Part shown: positions 53,001 through 60,108 of the stretch, one piece after another
How positions within the stretch are numbered: the first letter of the stretch is position 1
Layout: every line of letters starts with the position of its first letter
Assembly (NCBI GenBank): GCA_017303805.1
Contig: JAFLBQ010000001.1
Coordinates: 248,001 to 312,000 of the forward strand
Direction of reading: 5' to 3'
DNA from: Cytophagales bacterium
GTDB taxonomy: Bacteria > Bacteroidota > Bacteroidia > Cytophagales > Cyclobacteriaceae
DNA: 64,000 nt
Notes under the pieces: model-generated
The model's input: only the letters and a program-made list of their open reading frames with translations
The model's database searches: none
Told to the model about the DNA's origin: nothing
Made by a program: the position numbers and the translations under genes

Positions 53001-53027
53001 TTCTGTCAGACTTTGTATAAAGCTCAT
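47064..53027 (-). CDS. Giant secreted adhesin-like protein with T9SS sorting domain
   Basis: This 1987-residue exported protein has a signal peptide (GIFFSFFSAHAQ). A long array of fibronectin/BIG-type beta-sandwich segments follows (SATLGGSVTGTLTHRG; repeats with TTINLVFPSAN-like strands and YYYTIVPF edges). A PKD domain sits at about residues 1380-1465 (YNWDFALTN), then a MAM/concanavalin-like segment (about 1475-1670). Next is an Omp28/thioredoxin-like domain (about 1672-1800, VVLLENFTNNSVP) in which the usual cysteine pair is missing. The type A sorting domain at the end (ITIYPNPANESFEIE ... QGIYVVQI ... KVLVV) directs it through the type IX machinery to the cell surface. The start is ATG 53027. 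It is the last gene of a six-gene minus-strand set. Confidence 0.85.
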   Translation of the reverse strand: MSFIQSLTEINQKKLVRLAGLTIGIFFSFFSAHAQAPVVSIPTVTGISTTSATLGGSVTGTLTHRGTRWSTSTPVANSNELEESSATPGAFTQARTAMPAAARIYFVAYARNNADIGITSEVDFVTRPLQLSNGQFTATASSSTTINLVFPSANSWVGSGATAGYLIYRNAGSAPSLGALTDGVAPPTDGTGDKITTITDGTATGYSDTGLTAGTDYYYTIVPFAWNGTTAVTYSYNQTAPQTVNDFTFASEPSGHATGSLTVTAAGSTQLNLSFNSITTSGISNANGYILLIKSSAIVAADLATLVDGGAPNSFGLFKAIINSTVASSYNDVTGLTPNTTYHYAIIPYNRGGDDQTYNFLTSTGFPTGSATTLNISTTITPILAGTSPVISSNILSAGTTQQVIAGFVVTSDGVQTINNITFTYTGLTTQFTNEYIYRATTAGTIGTQILSDSSPDGDFSFAAVAAGDKTINSTPVYYYLVVDVANSVTAATTNVGYSLNQGGVTMNTGSINSFTSSRTFSFNTSQLSDIIFANSGTTAAIAYRSYQGTTIGPNQPVPPNSAASQTLADFLIRDGGATGDPDNKATNVTSITIQLTNYSNVRQIALFNDDTDTEIAGTQQTVSSGTITFTPNSAIVVPDNGTFRINVRASFQNIVTDNHQLHITITGVTTSANTSGFAAADGGGATTTGSVTNVVTVNASKLVYSAFPASAPVNTNFSVVVRAVDSNPYNNLDLDYNGQISLAKSASSPSGTLTAGGGESLTPFLSSGVYTWNQLRISGAGNYTLEASDDAYADLIGDATATISITSSPSNITQPPPLTVCYGGNYQNLGNIVISETDPAGFSSSGTISISLPSGFLFDPAITTAPSVGGAGVSASALTYPNPNVVEFTLTVSGPGSGSVNSITISGLRIRHLHPGNKPNGDDPDPATGNITRLGGTANLAGVISGTALGTVTAQIGSPKPVGLSFTVEKLNADDVTILPTETRFSVNSNPVKLVGQPNGAPDTEFFGPGVSNVAGVYRFNPQTLAPGNYNVTYRHKATSGANCEYQITKIFEVYTTNITGLNPQYCNNSPATGILSAQNFIDTYYPGFSFVRFVYWNTPGGRLTNGTVSPGMFATQVTLANQLDATQNAAKIFDPQFPDYQLVYGATANIYGRFGIWIGFEITNGLFTFTIWDLIEVRPATAASFSMEQTSFCDDETSYALIGNPPNSNNAAVDKFELSPPQAVNPPIQFGGDPVVWTFTASNVENVNIGNPVEKQITYTYIDPSTGCQSVSNPVTIKVYKRPGTPLISDIVSAQGSNVNICQQEPVPQFAANPQNFITYKWYGDAALTNLLATGNSFDPPVNNSIVNGITFYVTKTNGICQSSPLNISVTVNPLPKIDFSWQNPCIESVPFANFLPTELSQPPLTNLNYNWDFALTNTLGYDNTNTGPAGNPLVQYTNVGSDLVRLIASTPAGCADTLIKPVYILPKFSGAISRDNPYTSDFNNSNNWIAGGKNSSWEWGTLGLKGNEVVATRGKGWDTKINGTNNKEEQSWVLSECLNLSSISKPIISLDIFSDTPAGVNGAVLQANVNGKIENDADWITIGEVGKGINWYDTRGISNSPGNQPANDIGWSGNALSSLGKYNTWVTAINKLDTILNYTRDKVVFRIAFGANNSLTDGFAFDNVFIGERTRVVLLENFTNNSVPSVASHNLLYQQLGNSAEIVKVQYHTPFPGNDPVNNLNVNMNNARTAFYGITQAPTVRLDGQYQAGNLNSWLSNLYEDRVLTPSPLELSATASKIGSSVSIEVRIKNKSGQTLPLKGAHIFTTIVQKSVMDPLLLSGSGNSQFEYVARQMLPSPTGIQIDRNLNINEEYISVPIIWQVPSGDAIIVTVQPADGTKEVYQAYILPTPLTPDVVTSIQDLAEHITIYPNPANESFEIELPNRATERLAINLIDPVGRATQQLYFEKGELTKTVSTQHLAQGIYVVQIGSGKTGVVRKKVLVVH

Positions 53028-53045
53028 AGAACAGTACAATGTTTA

Positions 53046-54365
53046 TTAGTTTTTTTGCTCTCCGTTTTTGTCAGTTTTCAGTATAAACATGGCTCCATAA
53101 TTTCCAGCAGTAGATGTGCCGAAAATCATTAAGTCCCCAGACTCGGTTTCAATGATTGCAGAAGGTACTTCAGCGCCACCGCCTCCAAATGTCTTATGCC
53201 ATATCAAGTTTCCTGTTGGATCAAGTCTAATGAGAATCAGATCTTTTAATCCTTTACCTATATCGTTGTTAGTGTTAAAGGTGCCAATCAAAGCAAATCC
53301 CCCATCCTGGGTAGAGGTAATAGCTTCCCCATTGTCGATTACAATTGACTCGTCTTTGTTATTCTGTGAGCCAGCCAAAAGGCTGGCAGTATCAAAGTAT
53401 CTGTCGCTACCAGATACAATTTGGCCATTGGCATCCACCCGCAAAAAGAATACATTTCCTTTTGAGCCACGCGTATCCTGGCTGTAGGTTCCCACTACTC
53501 CAAAGCCAAATTCTGGTGATCGGGCAGGTTTAATGTCGCGGGGAATAAAAGATTGCGAAGTAGTTTGACCAATTAAAGAATACGAAGGAAAAATTGACCC
53601 GATTTCTACAACGGGTATTGCTACCCACGAGTTTGTGAAATCGCCTGCAACGTTAGCAATGGCAGATGCCCATGTCAACCGATTATTCCTAAAGTGCAAC
53701 GAACGGGAATTAAGGGATGTACGTCCTACTAGCTCGTGCCTTTTCATCCAATCGATTGTCCCGTCTGGTTTGAATGAAATAATCATCGGTTCTGCCGGGG
53801 CAGTACTCTGATTGGCAACACTACGCTTATACGTAGATAACACATAAACGTCACCATTCGAATTTGTTGTAATGGATTCAGCGGAATAATCCTCTCGAAT
53901 GGGGTTAATCTCATCGGCAATGAGAACACTTGAGGTTTCATTAAAAAACGGATCGAAAAAAGTAACTTTTAAGGATGAGATGATGATATTAGAAACTTCA
54001 TTGGCTGCAGCGTTGGTCACAACCACATCACTAGCCAGAACATACTTTGTAACTACTCCATTCACTAAAATTGGTTTTAGTGCTTTTGCGTAACTTCCGG
54101 GTAGTTGTATTTGCTGTACCTGGTTTCCGTTTTTGTCTGTTTCAATTACTACAACCACATTGTAGCTGGAGTCCCTCAAGACATCTTCTACGCTCATATT
54201 TCCAAGCAGAATATATCCGCTGGGTATCTCCTCAAGTGTTACTCCAGAAATGCTATAAGCACCCTCGAAGAATTTAAGGTATGTATTTCGTGGAGTTGGA
54301 TTCTCAATATCAAGATTTGAGCAACCTAAACAAACTACTATTAAAACGATTACTAATTTTCTCAT
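53046..54365 (-). CDS. Lipoprotein with repeated propeller-like strands
   Basis: This 439-residue lipoprotein has a signal ending VVCLGCSN. After about residue 150 there are repeated stretches such as SITTNSNGDVYVLSTY, SFKPDGTIDWMKRHEL, LIRLDPTGNLIWHKTFGGGG and FGFGVVGTYSQDT. Strand-turn units with DxxGxxxW resemble beta-propeller or SBBP repeats. These are surface-facing or periplasmic proteins of unknown role. It is fused by a 4-base overlap (ATGA) to the end of the barrel gene and ends 18 bases before the giant gene, so all are co-expressed. Confidence 0.65.
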   Translation of the reverse strand: MRKLVIVLIVVCLGCSNLDIENPTPRNTYLKFFEGAYSISGVTLEEIPSGYILLGNMSVEDVLRDSSYNVVVVIETDKNGNQVQQIQLPGSYAKALKPILVNGVVTKYVLASDVVVTNAAANEVSNIIISSLKVTFFDPFFNETSSVLIADEINPIREDYSAESITTNSNGDVYVLSTYKRSVANQSTAPAEPMIISFKPDGTIDWMKRHELVGRTSLNSRSLHFRNNRLTWASAIANVAGDFTNSWVAIPVVEIGSIFPSYSLIGQTTSQSFIPRDIKPARSPEFGFGVVGTYSQDTRGSKGNVFFLRVDANGQIVSGSDRYFDTASLLAGSQNNKDESIVIDNGEAITSTQDGGFALIGTFNTNNDIGKGLKDLILIRLDPTGNLIWHKTFGGGGAEVPSAIIETESGDLMIFGTSTAGNYGAMFILKTDKNGEQKN

Positions 54366-55471
54366 TTGCGAAGCGACCGTTTCTTTGGATTAAACATGTT
54401 GACGATGTAAGCTCCGCTAATTGATAACGAAGATACTTTGAAGATAGAATCTGCATATCGCTGTTCCCAAGCAGCTTGCTCAGTTTTAAAAGCAGTTTCA
54501 TTGGAATTTACTTGAGTAAGCCCGTAGCCATAGCGTGCTTCAGCAATTATATATCCCCCCGATACTCTGAATTTTACTCCGGCAGCCAGAAGCAAGCTCA
54601 GATTTATTTTCTCTCTGATTGCGTTAAAATCAAATGAAGTTTCCTGCACCGATGTGTAATCTGTAATTAATCTTTCGCCCTGTAATTTGGCATTCAACAG
54701 ATAGTCAACTGCTAACCCCATACCGAGATAGGGATTATACTTACTCTTTTTTGATGTAGAGTTTTCGTCAAGTTGATACTGAACTAAGAGAGGCAGCGAA
54801 ATAAGATTTTGTGTTTCAATCCCCCTAAACTCATTAATTAATGGTTTGCCTTCAGTGTTGCTTCCGCGATCAACCAGCAAAGTGCTTTGAAATTTTCGTT
54901 GATAATACAAAAGTTCAGCATGAAGTGTAAGTCTTTCGTAGTCTTTCCCTGAATGCCTTAGGTGTAAACGAATAGGCACTTCCAATGAAGCCCCGAATTG
55001 TAGTGAGACTCCATATTTGTATTTACTTCCTTCGGCAAGCTCTACGGCAGTTACTGTACTGGATACATTTGGTCTACTACCGTTGGCTCCAAGCGTGGCT
55101 CCTATACGGTAAATCTCCTTTGTGCGGAAGGTTCTGTAGAGTGCAACAAACTCAGCAGGATCTACCACGGGATTTATTTCAAAATAGTGATCGGTTTGCA
55201 ATAACTCCAACATTCGGACATCAGCTTTTTCCGGTTCTTCCAGATAGATATAGGTTAAAGTTAAAAGTTTCAATAAACTAACTTTTTCAGCTTGCCCGCA
55301 GTTCAGCGTATTGTTATCCAAAGCTTTTATGATAACACCTTCCAACTCATGAAGACGCCCTTGTTCATAAATGGACTGGGCTAATCGGACTGTTTGAGTA
55401 CATGAAGTAGCTTGGGCAGAGGCACCGTAAGTGGATAATACCAGTAAAATGAAAATGTAAATTCGCATCAT
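54362..55471 (-). CDS. TPR-like plus outer-membrane beta-barrel protein
   Basis: This 369-residue protein has a signal peptide (TYGASAQ). A helical segment (about 25-110) has TPR-like alternation (LAQSIYEQGRLHELEGVI, EPEKADVRMLELLQT). A C-terminal region (about 120-360) of amphipathic strands with aromatic ends (YGVSLQFGASLEVPI, LLVQYQLDENS, YLGMGLAVDYLLNAK, AEARYGYGLTQ) indicates an 8-10-stranded outer membrane barrel. No T9SS sorting domain is seen. It lies 2 bases after the STAND gene, so it is part of the same transcript. Confidence 0.65.
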   Translation of the reverse strand: MMRIYIFILLVLSTYGASAQATSCTQTVRLAQSIYEQGRLHELEGVIIKALDNNTLNCGQAEKVSLLKLLTLTYIYLEEPEKADVRMLELLQTDHYFEINPVVDPAEFVALYRTFRTKEIYRIGATLGANGSRPNVSSTVTAVELAEGSKYKYGVSLQFGASLEVPIRLHLRHSGKDYERLTLHAELLYYQRKFQSTLLVDRGSNTEGKPLINEFRGIETQNLISLPLLVQYQLDENSTSKKSKYNPYLGMGLAVDYLLNAKLQGERLITDYTSVQETSFDFNAIREKINLSLLLAAGVKFRVSGGYIIAEARYGYGLTQVNSNETAFKTEQAAWEQRYADSIFKVSSLSISGAYIVNMFNPKKRSLRK

Positions 55472-55473
55472 GA

Positions 55474-58400
55474 TTATCGCCCAACTTTATTTAATGCTGA
55501 GTTGCTTCTAGATTGTAACCCACTCGGATATTGTTCGCAGGTAAGGTCATACTTAAAATCTTCCAAATTGCCCACATAAATCACCCATTCTTCTTCCGTT
55601 AGATTTCGTTTTACTCTTTCACAAAGTAAAGTGGCCATGTTATTAAAATTTGTGGGATATGCATGTATTGTCTGATCAGTTCCTTTAACTGTTTCTCGTA
55701 CACTATTGATACCGGCAAGTAACTGAGAATCATCCGGAGTAAAAGTTACATTCCACACCCAGTCATGGTCGCTTAGTATAATGGGTTGTTCATTTAACTT
55801 TTGAAAATTCCAAAGCCGCACAGTATAATCCTTGCTGGCAGAGGCCATGAATGTTCCGGCATGATTGAATTTAATATCTTCAATTTGCGAACCGTGGCCC
55901 TGTAATTCACGAATCTTCAGGCCATTGCTAATAATGGTTATTAATCCATTTCGGCTACCGGTTATAATTTGTCTCCCATCGGGGGCGAAGCAAACAGAGG
56001 TTAATCCGTCTGAGACTTTTGTTTTTGTAGCAGCAAAATTTTTAGCAATATCCCAAACATACAAGTTTCCTTTGTCTCCAGCGCCAGCCAACAGGCTTCC
56101 ATTTTCATTCAAATCCAAGGAAACAATTTTTTCCTCAGGCACAATCACTTCTTTGGAAGAAGTTAGATCTGAGTATTTAATGCTATGGCCAGAGTTATCG
56201 CGCGCGTAGAATCCTTTGCCGTCAGGTGTAAAATGTACATTCTCGATATTGTGTCGAAACCCATAGATTTTCTTAGCCGGGGCAGATAGATTACGTAAAT
56301 CATATAACTCGGCATAATTTGCCACAGCATTTATCGGGTAAAGACCGCCTGCAACCAACCAGTTACCATCCGTACTCGTGTCAATTGTAAATACAAGGTA
56401 GTCTTGCCGGGCTTCAACAATTACTTCGGCTTTCCATTCACCATTTAAAAAATGCCACTTAATTATTTTACCGTCACTTCCACCTGAATAAATATGGTTG
56501 CCTTTGCCATGGGTTTCTAATGCACGGGCAGCGCCATTTTTATGGGCTTCAAGACTTTTAGTCAATGGATCACCATAATTTTTTAGTGCGGTGTACAAGC
56601 CTCCATATACATCGCTATTATACTCGTAACCACCGTATTTCTTATTAAACTTAAAGGCTTGCTGAGCAACTAAGCCCTCCAGAGCGAGATCGTTTCCAAG
56701 TTCCTTTGATTTAATAGCCATAGCTTTGGAAGCCGCAAGGTATTTCTCTCGCTCAGCACGCTCTGCGTTTCGGTCAGCACGTTCGGCATTGGCAATAGCC
56801 AACTTTTCATTGGCGCTAGCGGTTCGTTCATTTGCTTCGGCAAACCCTTTTTGCCGTAGTGCCTCGGCTTCTTGTTCTTTTGCTTTTCTTTCATTTTCCT
56901 GGGCGAGTTTGCGTTGCTCGGCTTCGGCTTCCTGGGCGGCAACAGCCTCTTTGCGGGCGGCATCTGCCCGGTCGCGCTCGGTTTCAGCAATTTTTTGCTG
57001 CTCGAGGGCCTTAGCCTCATTCTCTTTTGCCCGGGCTTCATTTTGCCGAGCCAAATCGGCTTGCCGGTTGGCTTCGGCTTGCTGCATAAAGGCATATACA
57101 AAAGCAACCAAGGCAATGGCCGCCAACGAACCGAACACAATCGCAGTAATACGAGCGCGTTGCAATTTGCGTTTGGCTTCCAGTTCTTTAATCCGTTGCT
57201 CCGTATCAAATTCTTTCTTAGAGTACTCCAGAAAGATCATGGTACGCTCAAAGGCCGGATGGTACCGTTGTCCCCAAACTAATGTAGGCTTGTGCTTGGC
57301 TTGCCAGTTAAGGGCTAATTGTAAATCGGGCGGGCGCCACAATCCGGCTTTGCCAACCTGGTATTGCGAGGCCGCTTCGGCCAAACGCAAGTACATCTGC
57401 ACAGCTTCACTCTCGTCATCTACCCAGTTTTTCAAACGTACCCAAATGCGCATCAAACTTTCGTGCGAGATGTCGATCATCGACTTGGACCCCAACTCGA
57501 TGCCAAACGCAGGGGTTAATAACGAACGGCCGGGCTCTCTGAATTTTTCAATTACAGCCACCACATCAGCTTCCGCTACATCGGCAATGGAAGCAATCTC
57601 ATTCAAGCGCGTGGGTCTTCGAATACCAAAATTCTCGCCACGCTTTTCGGTAATAGCTTTAAATAAAATTTCGCAAATGCGTTGTTGCTCTTCATCCAGT
57701 TCGTCATACGCTTCGTTGGCGTGCATCGAAAGGGCTTCGGCCATGGTACCGATGGCTTCGTAATGCTTCAGGTCAACGGGTTCGGCTTCGTAGTCGCGGT
57801 ACCGGGCCCAATAGCTCCATGTGCGCATGAGGGCGTGTTGCAGAATAGGCAGTTGATCGGGGTTGTCGCCCAAATCGTTTAGCAGTTGTTGCGTTAACCG
57901 CGGAGTAATTTTGGCATTGCCTACGGCCACGGGTCCTTCTATCGCTCTGCGCTTCTGATCGCGCGTCATTTGCGGAATCAGGTAATGGCTATCGTTAATT
58001 TTGCGGGTTAGCTCCGGAAATTGCGCACACTCGCCAATAAAATCCGAGCGCATGGTAATGGCTACATAGATGGGAGCATCTTCGTAGTTTACGGCTTCCA
58101 TTAGCAGGTTAATGAAGGCCAGCGATTCGTTTACCGAATTCGGATCGGTACTGTCCTTAAAGCGAAAAAGCTCTTCAAACTGATCGACCAGTATCAGGTA
58201 ATTGATGTCTTCCTTTCTTCGCGATTGCTGAATGGCTTCCACCAAGCCAAGAGAACTGCTTCGTAATAAAGTTGAAACGATGGTGCGCTTTATCTTTTTG
58301 TCTTCACCATCGGCTGTGTTGTAATCTTTAACTGTTTTAAGGAGCGATTCGGCCAGGTTATCAATCGGGCCGGCACCGGGTCTTGTTACTACCACTTCCC

Positions 58401-58656
58401 AGTTGGGGCTGGCATCGGTAAGAAACCCTCCGTAAAGAATGGGTAACACACCGCAATAAATAAAAGAGGACTTACCACTTCCGGAAGGACCAATAACACC
58501 TACAAACCGGCTCTTGGAAAGTTTGAGGAGCACTTCATCGCTCTGACCTTCGCGGCCAAAAAACAAGTGGCTCTCGTCTATTTGAAACGGACGCAAGCCG
58601 GGGAAAGGGTTAGCTGTACCGATCAGTGTGCCGTGTTCATCTACCATCTGGCTCAT
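55474..58656 (-). CDS. Membrane-anchored nSTAND1 NTPase with coiled coil and WD40 repeats
   Basis: This 1060-residue protein begins with the nSTAND1 entry motif NPFPGLRPFQIDESHLFFGRE. Walker A GPSGSGKS (residues 56-63) and Walker B YLILVDQFEELF (153-164) follow, with MRSDF near 202 and a helical region to about 500. A single transmembrane helix spans about 504-523, then a long Ala/Glu/Arg-rich coiled coil (about 525-655). The C terminus is a WD40-type propeller (about 700-1000, e.g. SGGSDGKIIKWHF, SASKDYTVRLWNF). The predicted topology puts the NTPase in the cytoplasm and the propeller in the periplasm. STAND NTPases act as signal-triggered switches. Confidence 0.85.
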   Translation of the reverse strand: MSQMVDEHGTLIGTANPFPGLRPFQIDESHLFFGREGQSDEVLLKLSKSRFVGVIGPSGSGKSSFIYCGVLPILYGGFLTDASPNWEVVVTRPGAGPIDNLAESLLKTVKDYNTADGEDKKIKRTIVSTLLRSSSLGLVEAIQQSRRKEDINYLILVDQFEELFRFKDSTDPNSVNESLAFINLLMEAVNYEDAPIYVAITMRSDFIGECAQFPELTRKINDSHYLIPQMTRDQKRRAIEGPVAVGNAKITPRLTQQLLNDLGDNPDQLPILQHALMRTWSYWARYRDYEAEPVDLKHYEAIGTMAEALSMHANEAYDELDEEQQRICEILFKAITEKRGENFGIRRPTRLNEIASIADVAEADVVAVIEKFREPGRSLLTPAFGIELGSKSMIDISHESLMRIWVRLKNWVDDESEAVQMYLRLAEAASQYQVGKAGLWRPPDLQLALNWQAKHKPTLVWGQRYHPAFERTMIFLEYSKKEFDTEQRIKELEAKRKLQRARITAIVFGSLAAIALVAFVYAFMQQAEANRQADLARQNEARAKENEAKALEQQKIAETERDRADAARKEAVAAQEAEAEQRKLAQENERKAKEQEAEALRQKGFAEANERTASANEKLAIANAERADRNAERAEREKYLAASKAMAIKSKELGNDLALEGLVAQQAFKFNKKYGGYEYNSDVYGGLYTALKNYGDPLTKSLEAHKNGAARALETHGKGNHIYSGGSDGKIIKWHFLNGEWKAEVIVEARQDYLVFTIDTSTDGNWLVAGGLYPINAVANYAELYDLRNLSAPAKKIYGFRHNIENVHFTPDGKGFYARDNSGHSIKYSDLTSSKEVIVPEEKIVSLDLNENGSLLAGAGDKGNLYVWDIAKNFAATKTKVSDGLTSVCFAPDGRQIITGSRNGLITIISNGLKIRELQGHGSQIEDIKFNHAGTFMASASKDYTVRLWNFQKLNEQPIILSDHDWVWNVTFTPDDSQLLAGINSVRETVKGTDQTIHAYPTNFNNMATLLCERVKRNLTEEEWVIYVGNLEDFKYDLTCEQYPSGLQSRSNSALNKVGR

Positions 58657-58660
58657 ATCT

Positions 58661-60097
58661 TTATGAGTTTATGTCTTGTAAAAACGTCTTCAGGTTTTCC
58701 AGCGAGCGACTCGTATCGCCAGCTATTAATGTCAGGTTTTGATTTTTAAATCCATCTAAAGTAGAACTGCCAGCGGCAACGATGGCTTTGCCTTGAATTG
58801 GTTTTTTCCGGCCAAAGCCAGGGGCTTTCAGCAGGTCAAGTACTTTCATACGCACCCACTGGTCGTTTACTTTTCCTTTAAAAATAATGGCCCCATCAAA
58901 GTTGCGCAGGTTGTCGATATGTTGTTTACGCACTTCCAGTAACTCGCCTTCAAAGGCCGGGGTTAAAACCTTAAACCCCGATTTCTCAATTGCCTCCCGA
59001 TACGGTCGCACTGCGCTGTCGTCTATTTTATCGTGTACCAGGTAAATGGATTTGGTGCCGGGGTCTTCCATGTTTCTGCGCTCCTGTGCTTCCAGCAATT
59101 CTTCGCGCATAATGTTTTTAAAGTCCTCCAGCGGATTTTGTAAGATCTCGGCACCTTCCTGGGCTTCGGTATCGCGTTTCAAGGTGTCAATAAATGCACG
59201 TTGCTTATCGCTGGCATTTTTCAGGTTTTGCGAAATCCAGATTAACCGCGAAAACTCTTGTTGCGTTTGTTTTTTTTCTGCGGCTATCTCGGCTGCGATT
59301 TGATTTTGGAGATCGACAATAGAGCGGTCAGTGCCTTCGGGTATTTCGCCATACGCGCTGCCCACCAGGTGCACCGAAAGTGAGCATTCGTCCAGATCTT
59401 TCCGCACTATACGGGTTAGTTCGCCCACATGCGCAGGAAGTGTGTTCTTTGGCAACACAATGTATCCATGGCGCTGCAACTCGCGCTTAATAATATTTCG
59501 TTGCACCGAAAGATCATGACCGGTTTCGGCCAGGTAGATGGACTTGCGCTTGTAAATGTTTTTTACTTCCGAGCGGGCGCTGCCTTCGTTCAAGATCATC
59601 AAGGCATCGTGCAGGTCGTACGTTAAATCCACCAGCTTCATCCAATATTGTTTTTCTGCTTCCTGGCTAAAGAAATCTGAATATTCTTTTTGCAGACCGG
59701 TTTCTACATCCAGTTGGTACATCTCGTAACCCAATAAATCGCGCAAGCGTGGTGGTTGTTCTTGTGCGGTAAGTGGCGCCTTCATTACCTTAAACACGCG
59801 ATTGATTTTAGACTCAGCCGAGTTTTTATAAAATGTTTCGAGGTTATCGAGGCAGCGGCCGGAGTGAATAAACTCTTTGGTAAGAATGGGCACCAGAATG
59901 GCTGCATTATTTAACGCGGGGGCTGTGGCCGAGTCGAATTCGGATTTAAGAATGAGATTGGGTTTGGTGCCTTGCACCTGGGTGAGCATGAGCTCTAAAA
60001 ACTTTTTGAATTGGGTAACCCAGCCTACCTCGCTCTTTTGTGCCGCTTCGTTGTCCTTCTCCGCATAGGTTATTAAAACATCAATTTCGAATGCCAT
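58661..60097 (-). CDS. TIR-like protein with three TIR/DUF4062-like lobes
   Basis: This 478-residue protein has no signal peptide or membrane helix. Lobe 1 (about 4-130) is TIR-like: IDVLITYAEKDNEAAQ, ILVPILTKEFIHSGRCLDNLETFYK. Lobe 2 (about 185-290): KSIYLAETGHDLSVQRNIIKREL, GYIVLP, DLDECSLSVHLVGSAYGEIPEG, a pattern seen in DUF4062/TIR relatives. Lobe 3 (about 348-470): KSIYLVHDKIDDSAVRPYREAI, GFKVLTPAFEGE, FDGAIIFKGKVNDQWVRMK. TIR domains bind each other or cleave NAD+. A glutamate in lobe 1 (RCLDNLE, near 87) could be catalytic, but this is unproven. It lies 4 bases before the STAND gene and 11 bases after the transporter gene. Confidence 0.7.
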   Translation of the reverse strand: MAFEIDVLITYAEKDNEAAQKSEVGWVTQFKKFLELMLTQVQGTKPNLILKSEFDSATAPALNNAAILVPILTKEFIHSGRCLDNLETFYKNSAESKINRVFKVMKAPLTAQEQPPRLRDLLGYEMYQLDVETGLQKEYSDFFSQEAEKQYWMKLVDLTYDLHDALMILNEGSARSEVKNIYKRKSIYLAETGHDLSVQRNIIKRELQRHGYIVLPKNTLPAHVGELTRIVRKDLDECSLSVHLVGSAYGEIPEGTDRSIVDLQNQIAAEIAAEKKQTQQEFSRLIWISQNLKNASDKQRAFIDTLKRDTEAQEGAEILQNPLEDFKNIMREELLEAQERRNMEDPGTKSIYLVHDKIDDSAVRPYREAIEKSGFKVLTPAFEGELLEVRKQHIDNLRNFDGAIIFKGKVNDQWVRMKVLDLLKAPGFGRKKPIQGKAIVAAGSSTLDGFKNQNLTLIAGDTSRSLENLKTFLQDINS

Positions 60098-60108
60098 AGG
60101 TTAAAAAA

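Noticed and set aside
56726-57763. Long plus-strand open frame (345 codons) opposite the STAND gene
   Set aside because: It is Ala/Ser/Arg-rich low-complexity sequence produced by reading the opposite strand of the coiled-coil region; the minus strand encodes recognisable nSTAND and WD40 motifs.
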